From Bacillus coahuilensis m4-4 (GTDB taxonomy: Bacteria > Bacillota > Bacilli > Bacillales > Bacillaceae_K), in NCBI RefSeq assembly GCF_000171615.1, contig NZ_ABFU01000059.3, positions 1,602 to 44,910 of the forward strand: DNA of 43,309 nt. The letters are read 5' to 3'. The notes below the pieces were generated by a model. That model was not told the origin of the DNA and did no database searches. It was given only the letters and a program-made list of their open reading frames with translations. Of this stretch, positions 24,345 through 34,127 are shown piece by piece. A program made the position numbers and the translations under genes. Positions within the stretch are counted from its first letter, which is position 1. Every line of letters begins with the position of its first letter.

Positions 24345-25812
24345 GTGAAACAGTTCATATATACGAGTAAAAAGAAGTTAATTGAAAGGGATATACTGGA
24401 ACGACATGCGATCAAGAATAAATCAGAGGATTTAGATTTGTCCTTTACTGATAAACAAGCCGTTGAACCTCCATACAATCTTTCCGCTTTAGTTGTCATT
24501 TTAGAACAGAATACATATCACAAGAGAGCCGTATTCCAAAAGGCTGTTGATATTGCAGGTCTAGGTTGGCAATTGAAGTCAATAGAAGAAGAGGACGGTA
24601 TAGAACAAGCAGAGGATACAGTTAAATCACTGAATGAAGATTTAGTTGAGGTATTTAAGAAAGGATTAATTGATTACTTTGCTATTGGTTTTAATTTCTT
24701 TGAGATTAGTAGGGAAGACAATAATCCTAATGCTGCCATTGATTATGTGGAACATATTCCTGCTCATACTATCCGATTCTTAAAGGGTAGGAAGATTGCA
24801 CTTCAACAAAAAAGGAACTAAAAAGAAATATTTCAAAAAATATAAATATCCATACGATGTTCATAAAGAGACTGGTGAGGTATCTAAACTCGGTACATTA
24901 CCACCAGAGGATAGAGCAAGGGAATTCTACTCTGATGTAGATTATTCTCCCGGTCATTCTTATTATGGACAACCTTGTGTCATTCCCGCTCTTGGTGCAG
25001 TAAAAGGGGATATATCAAGAAGAGAATATAATATTGATTGGTTCGATAATTTCGGTATGCCTGCCTGTTTGGTAACTGTATCTGGTGGATTTGATCAAGG
25101 TGCAGTTGGTGAAGATGGATATACAGATTTAGAAAGAGCAATTGAAGATAGGTTTGCTGAATTAACAGAGAACCCACATTCTACAATGGTTTTATCTATC
25201 CCATCTGTAAAGGGTTCACCTAATCCTGTTGAAGTAAAAGTTGAAAAATTATCAACTGAAGTACAAGAAGCCTCTTTCCGCTTATTCAGAGAAGATAATA
25301 TGAAAGAGGTTCTTAGTTCTCACGGTGTTCCCGCTTCACGTCTTGCAATCACAGAGACTGGTGCATTAGGTGGAAATGTTTCAGAACAAGAAACAGAAAT
25401 ATATAAAAGAAGTATTATTGAGCCTATGCAAAATAAACTGGAACGATTTATGAATAGCATTATAGAGCATAATACTGGTTCTCTTGATTTCGAATTTAAG
25501 TTTAATGATATGGACTTAGAGGACGAACAAAGGGATTTAGATATGGCTATTAAACTATTTGAAAAGGCTGCTATTACTCCTAATCAATTGATTCAATACT
25601 TTGGTTGGAAGTATAACTTAGAGGAGAGTTCTCACCCTGCTATGGATTACCACTACTTAAATGGAAAGCCAATTGATTATGACCTCCTAGAGGCTGAAGA
25701 AACGGCAATTGACGAACAAATAAATGAAGAGGTAACAAATACCCTTAAAAGTTTAAAGAGTGCCGTAGAGGAGCAATTACAGGTTTCTAAAAAGAAGTGG
25801 TGGTCTAAATGA
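24345..25812 (+). pseudogene. Phage portal protein, frameshifted
   Basis: The portal forms the dodecameric DNA gate at the head vertex. GTG 24345 has AAAGGAGG 7-8 nt upstream. The first part (AVEPPYNLSALVVILEQNTY, GLIDYFAIGFNFFEI) and second part (YSPGHSYYGQPCVIPALGAV, WFDNFGMPACLVTVSGGFD, IEPMQNKLERFMNSIIEHNT) are both diagnostic of the PBSX-type portal family. The first frame ends at 24821 and the second enters at about 24796; removing one base around 24790-24795 joins them into about 488 residues, a normal length. The start of the next gene overlaps the stop (ATGA). Confidence 0.92.
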
Positions 25813-26681
25813 ATGAACTAGAAAAACTACTTCTTGATATCCAGTTAGCAGAAAGAAAAATACAAGCAATCAAATCTGTTAATCGTAATACCCGTGCTGC
25901 TGAAATTCGATTACATAAGAAGTTGAAGAAGTTAATGATTCCAGTGTTCGATAAGGTTATTAATGAACTCCTCAAATTAAATAAAGTTCCAAGTAATGAT
26001 TTAACAAGGAATATCATTCTTCAGTCTCTATACAGTATGCAAGATGGATATAAAAAAGAAATTGAAGAAGAAGTATTACAAGCCGCTCAACGTGGTGCTA
26101 ACCGTACCACTTCTAATATGCAGAAGGCTGGTGTTACTGGACTTGCATTTAAGCCTATAACTGACAATGTAAAGCAAATATTACTTAGTCAGACATTTGA
26201 GGCTAGTGAAAGGACACTAGAACGAATGACGGGCGATGTTATGAAAAACATAATTCAATCTTATGATAAAGGATTAGGTATAGACGAAGCAGCCGATAGA
26301 TTAAGAAGTAAATTTAAAAATATAGAACAACACGAACTGGTTAGGATAGCCCGAACAGAGATTAACTCTGCACAAAATAGAGGGGCATATTTAACTAATC
26401 AAGATCTAGGTGCTGAATACCATATGTGGATTACTGCCGAAGATGACCGTGTAAGGGATGGCTCTACTTCAGATGCCGACCACGTCTCACTACACGGACA
26501 GATAGTGAAGGTTGGAGACCCATTCTCTAATGGTTTATTACATCCCGGAGATCGTGCAGGGAATATTGAGGATTGGATTAACTGCCGTTGTGTATTAGTT
26601 CCATTCATTATGCCATTAGGTAAGAGACCTCCAGTAGGTGCTACATACTTTTATGAAGGAGACTTGGTAGATGTAGCCTAA
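25809..26681 (+). CDS. MuF-like / SPP1 gp7-type minor head protein
   Basis: A 290-residue minor capsid protein that binds portal and helps head morphogenesis and DNA delivery. Signatures of the Mu F C-terminal domain are VRIARTEINSAQNRGAYLTN, WITAEDDRVRDG, DHVSLHGQIVKVGDPFSNG and HPGDRAGNIEDWINCRCVL. The N-terminal half is helical. ATG 25809 overlaps the portal stop (ATGA), indicating coupled translation. The portal-MuF-protease/scaffold-capsid order is conserved. Confidence 0.93.
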   Translation: MNELEKLLLDIQLAERKIQAIKSVNRNTRAAEIRLHKKLKKLMIPVFDKVINELLKLNKVPSNDLTRNIILQSLYSMQDGYKKEIEEEVLQAAQRGANRTTSNMQKAGVTGLAFKPITDNVKQILLSQTFEASERTLERMTGDVMKNIIQSYDKGLGIDEAADRLRSKFKNIEQHELVRIARTEINSAQNRGAYLTNQDLGAEYHMWITAEDDRVRDGSTSDADHVSLHGQIVKVGDPFSNGLLHPGDRAGNIEDWINCRCVLVPFIMPLGKRPPVGATYFYEGDLVDVA

Positions 26682-26704
26682 ATCAACCAAATATAATACT
26701 TATT

Positions 26705-26745
26705 TACCCTCTACAATCGTTCTTTACGGTTCTAGGGGGTATTTG
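26705..26745 (+). terminator. Possible stem-loop in the MuF/XkdF intergenic gap
   Basis: TACCC..CTA (26705-26713) can pair with TAG..GGGTA (26733-26741) around a long loop, followed by an imperfect T tract. Weak; it may be an mRNA-processing site. The gap (26682-26812) holds no gene. Confidence 0.35.
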
Positions 26746-26812
26746 TATTACCTTGCCTTGTAAAGTGCATTACAGGGCGAGTATAAGGCTTATAGAAAGG
26801 AGTTGAAGTGAT

Positions 26813-27920
26813 ATGCCTGAATTAAGTAGTCCAATATTAGGTTTAAATAAAAATTTGCAGATTATGACTGGTGCTGTTCTTATACCAGACGAGCCAGATA
26901 GTGACGGTGACGTGGTAAGTAAGGAACGAATTGAAAGCCTTGCTTATGAGTATATGGAAAAATATCAAAATAGCGATCTACAACACACATTGAACAATGT
27001 TGCAAAGGTTGTAGAGAGTTACATAACACCATTTCCTATGACTGTTAAAGCATATGGGAAGACGATTGAATTACCTGCTGGTACTTGGATTATGTCTGTA
27101 AAAGTTTCAGACCCAGAAATATGGCAAGCCGTATTAGATGGTAAATTAACTGGATTCTCCATTATGGGAGTTAGACGATCTACACTAAATGACTTTTCAT
27201 TTAAGTCAGCAACTAATGAGGAAATATCTGATTTAGTAAATAAAAGTGAAAGAACTACTCTTGAAGACTTAGGAGATTTCGTTATTACCCACGTGTCCAT
27301 TGTTGATAAACCTGCTGTTCCAAAAGCAGAATTCTTTTCACTCAAATCTCAACAGTTTGAAGAAAAGGGATTATTTAAAAGGTTTGTAGAGTTTATGAAA
27401 GACGAACAAGCCAAGAAAACGAAAGGGGAGGATGTTGAAATGACAAAGGAAGAATTAAAGCAATTCATTTTATCTGTATTTAAAGAGGCTAATACCGAAG
27501 AGGTTGAGGAAGAAACAGTTGAAGAAACTGAAACTCAAGAAGAAGTAGAGGACACTGCTGCTACAACTGAAGAGGAGAATTCTGAAACTGAAAAGGAAGA
27601 AGAGGAAGTAGAAGAAAATACTGAAACTTCAACCGAAGAAACTTCTGATACAGAGGAGACTGATAAAAAAATCAGAAACTGAACTAACAGAAGAATATAT
27701 TAAAGATTTAATTAAAAACACAATCATGGAATTGGGTGCAGAAGGTGTTAATAGTGGTGTAGGCGGCACTTCTAAGAAATCCGCAAAAAGTAGTGAAAAG
27801 AGTAGCGAAGCATTTGACTTCGACGCAGAGGGTGGAAAGCCCGTTGAAGTATTCGATATGAATGAATACTTAGGCCGTGATAGAAACGGCGTAAAGAAAA
27901 AAGAAAAGGGGGAATTTTAA
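26813..27920 (+). pseudogene. XkdF-like putative prohead protease/scaffold, frameshift at A7
   Basis: Resembles PBSX XkdF (Peptidase_S78_2-like). LQIMTGAVLIPDEPDSDGDV and LQHTLNNVAKVVESYITPF open the domain; WIMSVKVSDPEIWQAVLDGK, LTGFSIMGVRR and FVITHVSIVDKPAVPKAEFF complete it within about residues 10-180. A very acidic Glu/Thr-rich region (about 210-285) follows, typical of a scaffold. The first frame ends at 27682; skipping one A of the A7 run at 27665-27671 continues as KKSETELTEEYIKDLI... to 27920, directly abutting the capsid gene. It is probably one protein of about 368 residues. A7 runs can also permit transcriptional slippage, so two products are possible. Confidence 0.82.
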
Positions 27921-28910
27921 ATGAAACGTTATTTAGATGATGTCCTAGCATCTGCAAAGAGTGCTGGAACATTTAACATTGCAGATTTAGGTAAAGTTTA
28001 TCTAAAACCGCAACACTTCGCACAATTAGTGAAGAAAATTCAAGAGAATACCGTTCTATTAAACTTTGCTAAGTTTACTAAAATGGATAGTCATACTTTA
28101 GAAATCTCTAATGTAGGATACAAAGGTCGTACATTAAGAAGTGGGTATGATACAGAAGGTAATTACCGTGATGTTACTGACGCAGATGCAACTAAGCCAT
28201 TTGTTGTTACAGAAGAATTAGTTGCTAAAAAACTTCGTGCTTTATTAATCCTTAAAGACGATGTTGCTCTTCTAAACCAATATGGACAAGCATTAGTAGA
28301 TGCATTTGTTGATATGTTGGCAGATGAAATTAGTTATGACATTGAGGTTTATCTTGTACATGGGGATAAGGACATTGTTCCAACTTCAGACCAAGATTAC
28401 CTACACCTAGAAGACGGTTGGATTAAGAAAGCAGGAGTGAAACTATACAGTGATTCATTCGATGCTACTAATCCAATTGAAGTGTTAAATACACTTGTTC
28501 GTTCTTTACCACGTAAGGCATTTAAGAACCGTAAGAACTTCGCTTTCCAAATTGATTTCGATTTCGAAATGGATATTCGTGAGTTCTACCGTACTCGTCC
28601 AACTGAATTAGGGGATTCATTCTATATTAAGAATGACGAATTATTCTTTGATGGTTTCCAATTAGTCACTGTTGATTCTCTTTCAGACGTTGACGGTTTA
28701 GCACACAATGGTCGTGTTGTAATGTTGCAAAACAAACAAGTTATGACTTGGGGATTATTCCAAGAAGTATCTATGGAACATGATCGTAATGCTCGTCAAG
28801 AAACTGATGAAATCATTGCACGTGTATGGCCTGCTGCTGGTTATGTAGATTCTGAATTTGCTGCTGTTGCTTTCTTAGAAAAAGCGAACCCAGATGCTAG
28901 TGGAGAGTAA
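27921..28910 (+). CDS. Major capsid protein (HK97 fold, XkdG-like)
   Basis: A 329-residue major head protein. ATG 27921 starts immediately after the previous stop, with AAAGGGGG upstream. The N-terminal helix (MKRYLDDVLASAKSAGTFNI) is followed by the E-loop/P-domain sequence (LYLKPQHFAQLVKKIQENTV-like), FQIDFDFEMDIREFYRTRPT and QNKQVMTWGLFQEVSMEHDR, as in PBSX-type capsid proteins. Good codon use (GAA, CGT, ATT) fits high expression. There is no separate scaffold gene, so the acidic tail of the preceding protein likely serves. Confidence 0.9.
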   Translation: MKRYLDDVLASAKSAGTFNIADLGKVYLKPQHFAQLVKKIQENTVLLNFAKFTKMDSHTLEISNVGYKGRTLRSGYDTEGNYRDVTDADATKPFVVTEELVAKKLRALLILKDDVALLNQYGQALVDAFVDMLADEISYDIEVYLVHGDKDIVPTSDQDYLHLEDGWIKKAGVKLYSDSFDATNPIEVLNTLVRSLPRKAFKNRKNFAFQIDFDFEMDIREFYRTRPTELGDSFYIKNDELFFDGFQLVTVDSLSDVDGLAHNGRVVMLQNKQVMTWGLFQEVSMEHDRNARQETDEIIARVWPAAGYVDSEFAAVAFLEKANPDASGE

Positions 28911-28912
28911 TA

Positions 28913-29210
28913 ATGAACACCTACAAGGTGATCAATAAAAACTAAAAAACCTGTTTATAGGGGTGGATATTATTTCCACCCTCTACAAACGGTTGAATTA
29001 CCACTGAATGAGAATCAAAGATTTTTCCTGAATGCATCTGCTCATTTAATCATAAGAAAAGTTGAAGAAGCAAAAGAAGAAGAACCTACACACTCTCAGG
29101 ACGAAGAGAACAACCTTAAATGCAGTTTTTGTGGAAAAGAGTATAAACTATCACACTATCTAGAAAAACACCTTCAGAAGGAACATAGTGAGGTGATAGG
29201 AAATGAGTAA
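28913..29210 (+). pseudogene. C2H2 zinc-finger head-module protein, frameshifted
   Basis: ATG 28913 (overlapping the capsid stop region) opens MNTYKVINKN and stops at once. Removing one A from the A5 run at 28937-28941 gives about 98 residues: an N-terminal YKV...PVYRGGYYFHPLQTVELPLNEN barrel-like part, an acidic linker, and KCSFCGKEYKLSHYLEKHLQ-KEH. That segment is a textbook C2H2 finger (C-x2-C-x12-H-x4-H). The N-terminus resembles the small post-capsid protein of skin-type phages (YqbF-like). It overlaps the next gene by 8 bases. The open, gene-like frame and motif make it a real gene. Confidence 0.75.
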
Positions 29211-29602
29211 TTATTATGGAACTGTTTTAGAAGTTAAACTATTTACAGGATTAAATGCAGAAGACATAAATTTAACAACCGAAGAATTAGACCCATTAAT
29301 CGAAAAGTGGTTATTGCAGGCTAAAGCATACATAGACCAATATACAAATATCAATTTTACAGAAGAATATTCAATCATACCTCCAATTATAGAAGATATA
29401 GCAATCCGTGTCGTAGCAAACAAAATCAAACAAATGCAGGACAGATACAAAAACCCCAATGCTAAAGTAGATGATAACTCCTCCAATTTTATAAATGATT
29501 CCATTTTTTAGTTCAGCAGTAAAGAAAGATTTAGATATGTTTAAAAAGAAACCTACAATATCTATTCGTGTATTAAAAGGTAAAACCGGTGATAATCAAT
29601 GA
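29203..29602 (+). CDS. Head-tail connector (YqbG/gp15-like), frameshift near the end
   Basis: MSNYYGTVLEVKLFTGLNAE, EKWLLQAKAYIDQYTNINF and EDIAIRVVANKIKQMQDRY are typical of the small all-helical head-completion/adaptor proteins that bind below the portal. As written the frame ends at 29511 (102 residues). Removing one T from T6 at 29504-29509 extends it by SSAVKKDLDMFKKKPTISIR and VLKGKTGDNQ to 29602, about 132 residues, the usual length of the YqbG family. The extended stop overlaps the next ATG (ATGA), which strongly favours the longer form. Confidence 0.85.
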
Positions 29603-30039
29603 GCCGTATATTAGAGATTTTAGGTGTTGATAAAGAACAGTTTAATGGAATTGTAAGAAGTTGTAGGGAGGCTATACATAAATCTGTTAATTACACTGCT
29701 TTACATACTTTAGCAAGGGTAAAAATCAATGCACCAAAGGATCATGGTCGTCTAGCAGGTAGTTTTCAACTACATAAAGACGATGACCTTACATACCGTG
29801 TTTTTACAAAAGTAAAATATGCCTTAATGGTTAATAACGGTACAGGTGAATATGGACCTAATAAAAGACCTATCACACCTAAGAATGGGGAATATTTAGT
29901 ATTCAATGTTGGTGGTAAAACAATTTTCACAAAAGAAGTAAAAGGTCAAAAGCCTAATCCATATATAGATAACTCAATCTCTGAAACTAAATCAAGAGTT
30001 CAAGAGTTTATCGAAAAAGCAATTCAAGAAGTAGCATAA
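29599..30039 (+). CDS. HK97 gp10-like head-tail joining protein
   Basis: A 146-residue protein of the HK97 gp10 / YqbI type: TLARVKINAPKDHGRLAGSF, VFTKVKYALMVNNGTGEYG and KEVKGQKPNPYIDNSISET are the expected landmarks. These proteins complete the head-tail interface or tail terminator. ATG 29599 overlaps the connector's corrected stop. The next gene follows with its own ribosome site. Confidence 0.87.
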   Translation: MSRILEILGVDKEQFNGIVRSCREAIHKSVNYTALHTLARVKINAPKDHGRLAGSFQLHKDDDLTYRVFTKVKYALMVNNGTGEYGPNKRPITPKNGEYLVFNVGGKTIFTKEVKGQKPNPYIDNSISETKSRVQEFIEKAIQEVA

Positions 30040-30054
30040 AGGAGGTTGATACTT

Positions 30055-30513
30055 ATGAACAAAACTCTAGGTGAAGCATATAGCGAGATTATGGATAGAG
30101 TTATAGAAATATTAAAGAATGAATGCAATGAAGAAGGAAAACTTCCAGAGATTAATCGTGTTATTCGTGGAGACCGAACTAGAGGAGTTATAAAACCTCC
30201 TGTGCTATGGGTATACCAGGAACAATTAACACACGAAGTAATTACTTCACGAATGGAAGAATGGACACTTCCTTTGGTATTAGTTGCAGTTTATCAAAGT
30301 AATGATCCTGAAAAAGGACATATAAATTCTACTGACATTGTAGATAGAGCAAGAACAATTATTTTAAGGGATCGCCATTTGGGTGGTCTTTCTTTTGTTT
30401 TTGACGTTAAATCTGGACCATTTGAACCGTCTTCTCCGTTGTTTAGTGATAAAGATGGAGTTTATGGCGCGGGTGCAGTTCTCAATATTCATTTTAAGAT
30501 ATTTAGAGATTAG
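30055..30513 (+). CDS. Putative tail-completion (tail terminator) protein
   Basis: A 152-residue protein, MNKTLGEAYSEIMDRVIEIL onward. ATG 30055 has AAAGGAGG 9-10 nt upstream. The alpha-beta pattern (VLWVYQEQLTHEVITSRMEE, TLPLVLVAVYQSNDPEKG, GAGAVLNIHFKIFRD) and position between the gp10-like protein and the tail tube match tail terminator/completion proteins. Specific family not recognised, so the role is inferred from gene order. Confidence 0.65.
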   Translation: MNKTLGEAYSEIMDRVIEILKNECNEEGKLPEINRVIRGDRTRGVIKPPVLWVYQEQLTHEVITSRMEEWTLPLVLVAVYQSNDPEKGHINSTDIVDRARTIILRDRHLGGLSFVFDVKSGPFEPSSPLFSDKDGVYGAGAVLNIHFKIFRD

Positions 30514-30528
30514 AAGGGAGGAATTTTA

Positions 30529-31521
30529 ATGAGTGAAATTTTAAGATATTTCGCAACAGTATTTGAAGATTCATTTAATGAACCAAATAGTAAAGAACCA
30601 ACTGAATTTGTTGATATGACAAGTTCCAGTTTAGATATACCACAAGATCGTATTGCTTATGTTCCAACTTCCAACGGTAGAGGTACAAAGAGGTATGTAA
30701 AAACTTCAGTCTCTACAAGTGGGAATGTGGTTCAACCAGTAGATGTTAATTCCATTGGGTTTTGGTTAAAAGCAACCTTAATGAAATATGTATTTGAAGA
30801 CAATATAGCAGCAGGGTCTAACTTCAATCGCCATTTATTCTATGGAGGACACGATAGTAATCCGCTTTCTTTTGTTTCTTATGTAGGTAAGCAAGAACAC
30901 GAAGAAATCCATACAGGGTGTGTTGTTGAGAGTTTAGAGATTGCAGTATCTGACACTATTGTTACTGCTACTGTTAATATTGTGGCTGCTAATGGTGAAA
31001 GATATCCAATTCGTTTAACAGAAGAAGTTAATCTAAATGATACTTTACCGTTCAGTATGCACGAAGTTAATGCAAGAATTAATGGAACAGATAAGTCCCG
31101 TAAAATTCAAGAAATGACTATTTCTATTAGTAATAACCCTTCAGTAGATGCAGGTAAAACTATTGGAAGCCGTTATACAAGAATGATTGTTTTAGGTGAA
31201 AGAACTGTAAATGTAAGTCTTACATATATTTACGAAGATGATGAGGAACTTATCTTATTTGAAAATGAAGAGTCATTCTCTTTAGATATTGATTTTACAT
31301 CTTTAGAAGAAGGTTCTATGCATATTAATTTACCACTTTGTGTTTATGAAAGTTTATCTACTCCAGTCTCTGGTCGTGATGCTATTACTCAAAGTGCCAC
31401 TATTCGTGCATTGGAAACTACTGTTGACGTTTCAGACGGAAGTGCAACCGCTGGTTCATCTACTACTGTTGATACAGATATTATCGTTAGTTTATATAAT
31501 AAGAAAGGGGAGATTAAATAA
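30529..31521 (+). CDS. Major tail tube protein
   Basis: A 330-residue beta-rich protein with the Phage_tube_2-like pattern: YFATVFEDSFNEP, DMTSSSLDIPQDRIAYVPTS, GFWLKATLMKYVF and ESLEIAVSDTIVTATVNIVA. Such proteins stack as hexamers to form the tail. The C-terminus (DVSDGSATAGSSTTVDTDII) looks like an added domain linker. Its TAA overlaps the ATG of the chaperone gene by one base. No sheath gene accompanies it, so the tail is non-contractile. Confidence 0.88.
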   Translation: MSEILRYFATVFEDSFNEPNSKEPTEFVDMTSSSLDIPQDRIAYVPTSNGRGTKRYVKTSVSTSGNVVQPVDVNSIGFWLKATLMKYVFEDNIAAGSNFNRHLFYGGHDSNPLSFVSYVGKQEHEEIHTGCVVESLEIAVSDTIVTATVNIVAANGERYPIRLTEEVNLNDTLPFSMHEVNARINGTDKSRKIQEMTISISNNPSVDAGKTIGSRYTRMIVLGERTVNVSLTYIYEDDEELILFENEESFSLDIDFTSLEEGSMHINLPLCVYESLSTPVSGRDAITQSATIRALETTVDVSDGSATAGSSTTVDTDIIVSLYNKKGEIK

Positions 31522-31931
31522 TGAAAAATTTTGGTGATTTAGTTCAAGCAGGTAAAAGTTATATTGAAGATGTTGAGGTTGATTTTGCAGGGGAAAAGTA
31601 TTCAATTCCTGTTCGTCCTTTAGGTAAGGATGAAGTAGGTCGTATTCAGAAACTACAAAGTAAAGGACAAGAAACAAGAGGGAGATTAAATCAACAAGAT
31701 CCTTCTAAAAGTGATATGGAAATCATTATCAATGGTTCTGACAGTGTAGAAGGAAATACACAAGCAGAAATCCTTGCTGTTTCTTTAGCAATTGCAGACG
31801 GTCAAAAACATACGGTTGAAGAAGTAAAAAATCTTCCTGCTCCAATTGTTACTCAATTAGCAAAGAAAGTGTTCCAAATTAGTGGGATTTCTACTAGTAA
31901 GGAACAAGCGAAGGAGTTGGAAAAGAGTTAA
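31521..31931 (+). CDS. Tail assembly chaperone, G-type
   Basis: A 136-residue protein (MKNFGDLVQAGKSYIEDVEV; AEILAVSLAIADGQKHTVEE; LPAPIVTQLAKKVFQISGI). In siphoviruses this gene sits between tail tube and tape measure and is made in two forms by ribosomal frameshifting, the longer one fused to the next frame. Near the end TTG-GAA-AAG-AGT-TAA (31917-31931) contains GGAAAAG (31919-31925), a candidate slippery site: a shift of one base back reads GAG-TTA-AAT-TCC-TTT-CGT. The same A4 could instead be a sequencing loss from A5. Confidence 0.82.
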   Translation: MKNFGDLVQAGKSYIEDVEVDFAGEKYSIPVRPLGKDEVGRIQKLQSKGQETRGRLNQQDPSKSDMEIIINGSDSVEGNTQAEILAVSLAIADGQKHTVEEVKNLPAPIVTQLAKKVFQISGISTSKEQAKELEKS

Positions 31932-32177
31932 ATTCCTTTCGTGGATAGTGATGAAGGAAAATCGATTATTAGATTCCATGATGCAGGATATCCATTAGCC
32001 GCTAAACAGAGTGATCTCACTCCGTTACAGTGGCTTTTTTTAATTAGAGGATTTAATAAACAAAATCAAGAGCAACAAGAACAAGTTAATAAACAACCTA
32101 ATCATTCTAATAATCAAAGTGCTGAACAACAGAAGCAACAAGTAATGCAAATGTTGAAAGAAAGGAGGGGTTATTAA
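31932..32177 (+). CDS. Tail assembly chaperone, T-type extension
   Basis: An open stretch (DSDEGKSIIRFHDAGYPLAA, LTPLQWLFLIRGFNKQ, then Gln/Asn-rich tail) matches the second-frame extension of siphovirus tail chaperones. It lacks a convincing own start: GTG 31941 has no ribosome site. Reaching it from the G frame by one backward shift requires one more G in the GG at 31943-31944, giving LNSFRGDSDEGK. Thus the full GT protein would be about 220 residues. Its TAA overlaps the tape-measure ATG. Confidence 0.72.
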   Translation: MPFVDSDEGKSIIRFHDAGYPLAAKQSDLTPLQWLFLIRGFNKQNQEQQEQVNKQPNHSNNQSAEQQKQQVMQMLKERRGY

Positions 32178-34125
32178 TGTCTAATGTGGTTGAAATTCTT
32201 ATTCGTGCTAGAGACCAAGCAACACAAGTATTTGAGAATTTAGCAAACTCTGGAACTGCAAGTGTAGATAATATTCAGCAATCTATGGACAATGCTAATA
32301 AAAGTATTGAGGCCGTATCTGCTACTACTGAAAATGTAGAACAATCTTTAAAGACTGCAGGTGAAACGGCTGAAAAGACAGGTGATGATATAAAAGTTTC
32401 ACTTGATAAGGCTGAAGAGAGTGGTCAAAAGGCAAACAGTACAATTAAAGATATGTTCAATAATTGGGAAAGTCATGCAAAAAAGGCTGGTCTTGCAATT
32501 TCCGATGCTGGTGTTGCTGTCGACGCTTTAGCACAAAAACAAGCGAAATTAACAGAAGACACTCACCGTTTAGCAATGGTTACAGGAATGTCCAGTAAGG
32601 AAATGCGAGAATTAGCCATTGAAACTGCTAACGTAACCCTTCCTTTAGAAGATGTAACTGCAATGATGGAAACTGCTTCTCAACAAGGAATTCGTAGTGG
32701 TGAGGCTATGCAAGAATATACTTGGTTCTGGGATACATTAGGTGATGCTGTTCGTGGTTCTGGTCCCGAATTAGCAAAGGCTGGTGTAGCATTACAGCAA
32801 ATAGGAATAGAAGCAGGTAATGAAAAAGAAGCAATAGGTGCATTAGGATTTATATTTCAAGAGACTACAACTTCTGTTGAAGATTTTTTGTCTTTCGTAG
32901 ATAAAACAGGTCCTGAATTAAAATCAATGGGTGCTGATATTAATGACTCTGCTGCTATTCTAGGAGTTTTAGAAAAGAATTAGGTATGACTGGAAGAACT
33001 GCACGGCAAGAGTTTAGAGCAGCCGTTAATGAGAGTGATGGTACATTACAAGGACTTCTTGATACTTTAGGTGTTTCAACAGAGGCATTCAATAAGTATA
33101 AAGAACAAGTATCAAACTCTACTGACGTTATCCAAAATCATGCAGATGTTCATGCTGAAAGTTATACACCTTTACAGAAAATGAAACATGAATTAGATGA
33201 ATTAACTTATAAGTATGGAGATCAGATTCAAGTTATGGGTAATTTATCTATGGTTATGATGGCGAGTGGTCCTGTTATACAAGCAGTAGCATATCACCAA
33301 CAGATTGCTGCCGCTGCGACTAAGGCTTGGACATTGGCACAAAAGGCAGGAACAGTTGCTGCACGTGCATTTGCAGTAGCCCAAACTATGGCTCTCGGAC
33401 CAATCGGTTTAGTAATAGCCGCTATTGCAGCCGTAATTGGAATAGGATATCTTCTTGTAAAGCATTGGGATACCGTCAAAGCAGTAGGGGTTGCAGTTTG
33501 GGAAGGAATAGTAACAGCAGCCGAGTTTTGTTGGGAAATGCTCAAGAAAGGTGCAGAAAACGCATTTAAGATTCTATTCTTCCAATGGATTATTGCCTAT
33601 AAAGGTATTAAAGCAGGTATTCAATGGATTATGGATGTTGGTCCTAAAGTATGGGACGGAATTAAGAATGCAGGAAAGGCCGCATGGGACTTCATAAAAG
33701 GTTACTGGTCTGGAATAGGCAACTTCTTCTCTGGATTATGGGATGGAGTTGTTGCAGGTTTCAAGGCTCCTATCAACTTTATGATTGAAATGGCAAATAC
33801 TCTAATTGGAAAACTAAATCAAATCAATATTAAAGTTCCGAACTGGATACCGGGTATAGGTGGAAAGCAGTTCGGTTTTAATTTGCCTACGATTCCACGA
33901 TTACACACTGGAGGAGTATTTAATGCTGCTACTTCTGGTGGTGAAGGTATTGCTTTATTGAAAGATGGGGAAATGGTTTTAGATCCTATGCAGTCAAGAA
34001 AACAACTACAAAATCAAAGTAATTCTCGTCCACAAATTATCAAATTTGTTTTAGACGGTAGAGAGTTAGCAGAAATTGTTGGGGAAAGTATGCAGGACGA
34101 AATCATTTTGAGGGGAGGTCGATAA
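32177..34125 (+). pseudogene. Tail tape measure protein, frameshifted
   Basis: Tape measure proteins set tail length and are ejected on infection. The N-terminal half (ILIRARDQATQVFENLANSG, coiled coil, MVTGMSSKEMRELAIETANV) is typical, and the C-terminal half has hydrophobic membrane-active segments (GPIGLVIAAIAAVIGIGYLL) and FNAATSGGEGIALLKDGEMV. The first frame stops at 32983; adding one A to AAAA at 32973-32976 joins it (LEKELGMTGRTARQEFR) to the second frame, giving about 650 residues. At roughly 0.15 nm per residue this predicts a tail near 100 nm. ATG 32177 follows AAAGGAGGGG. Confidence 0.9.
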
Positions 34126-34127
34126 TC

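Noticed and set aside
31492..31677. Leftward frame opposite the tail chaperone gene
   Set aside because: No ribosome site and wholly inside a well-supported rightward structural gene; same for the other antisense frames in the late region.
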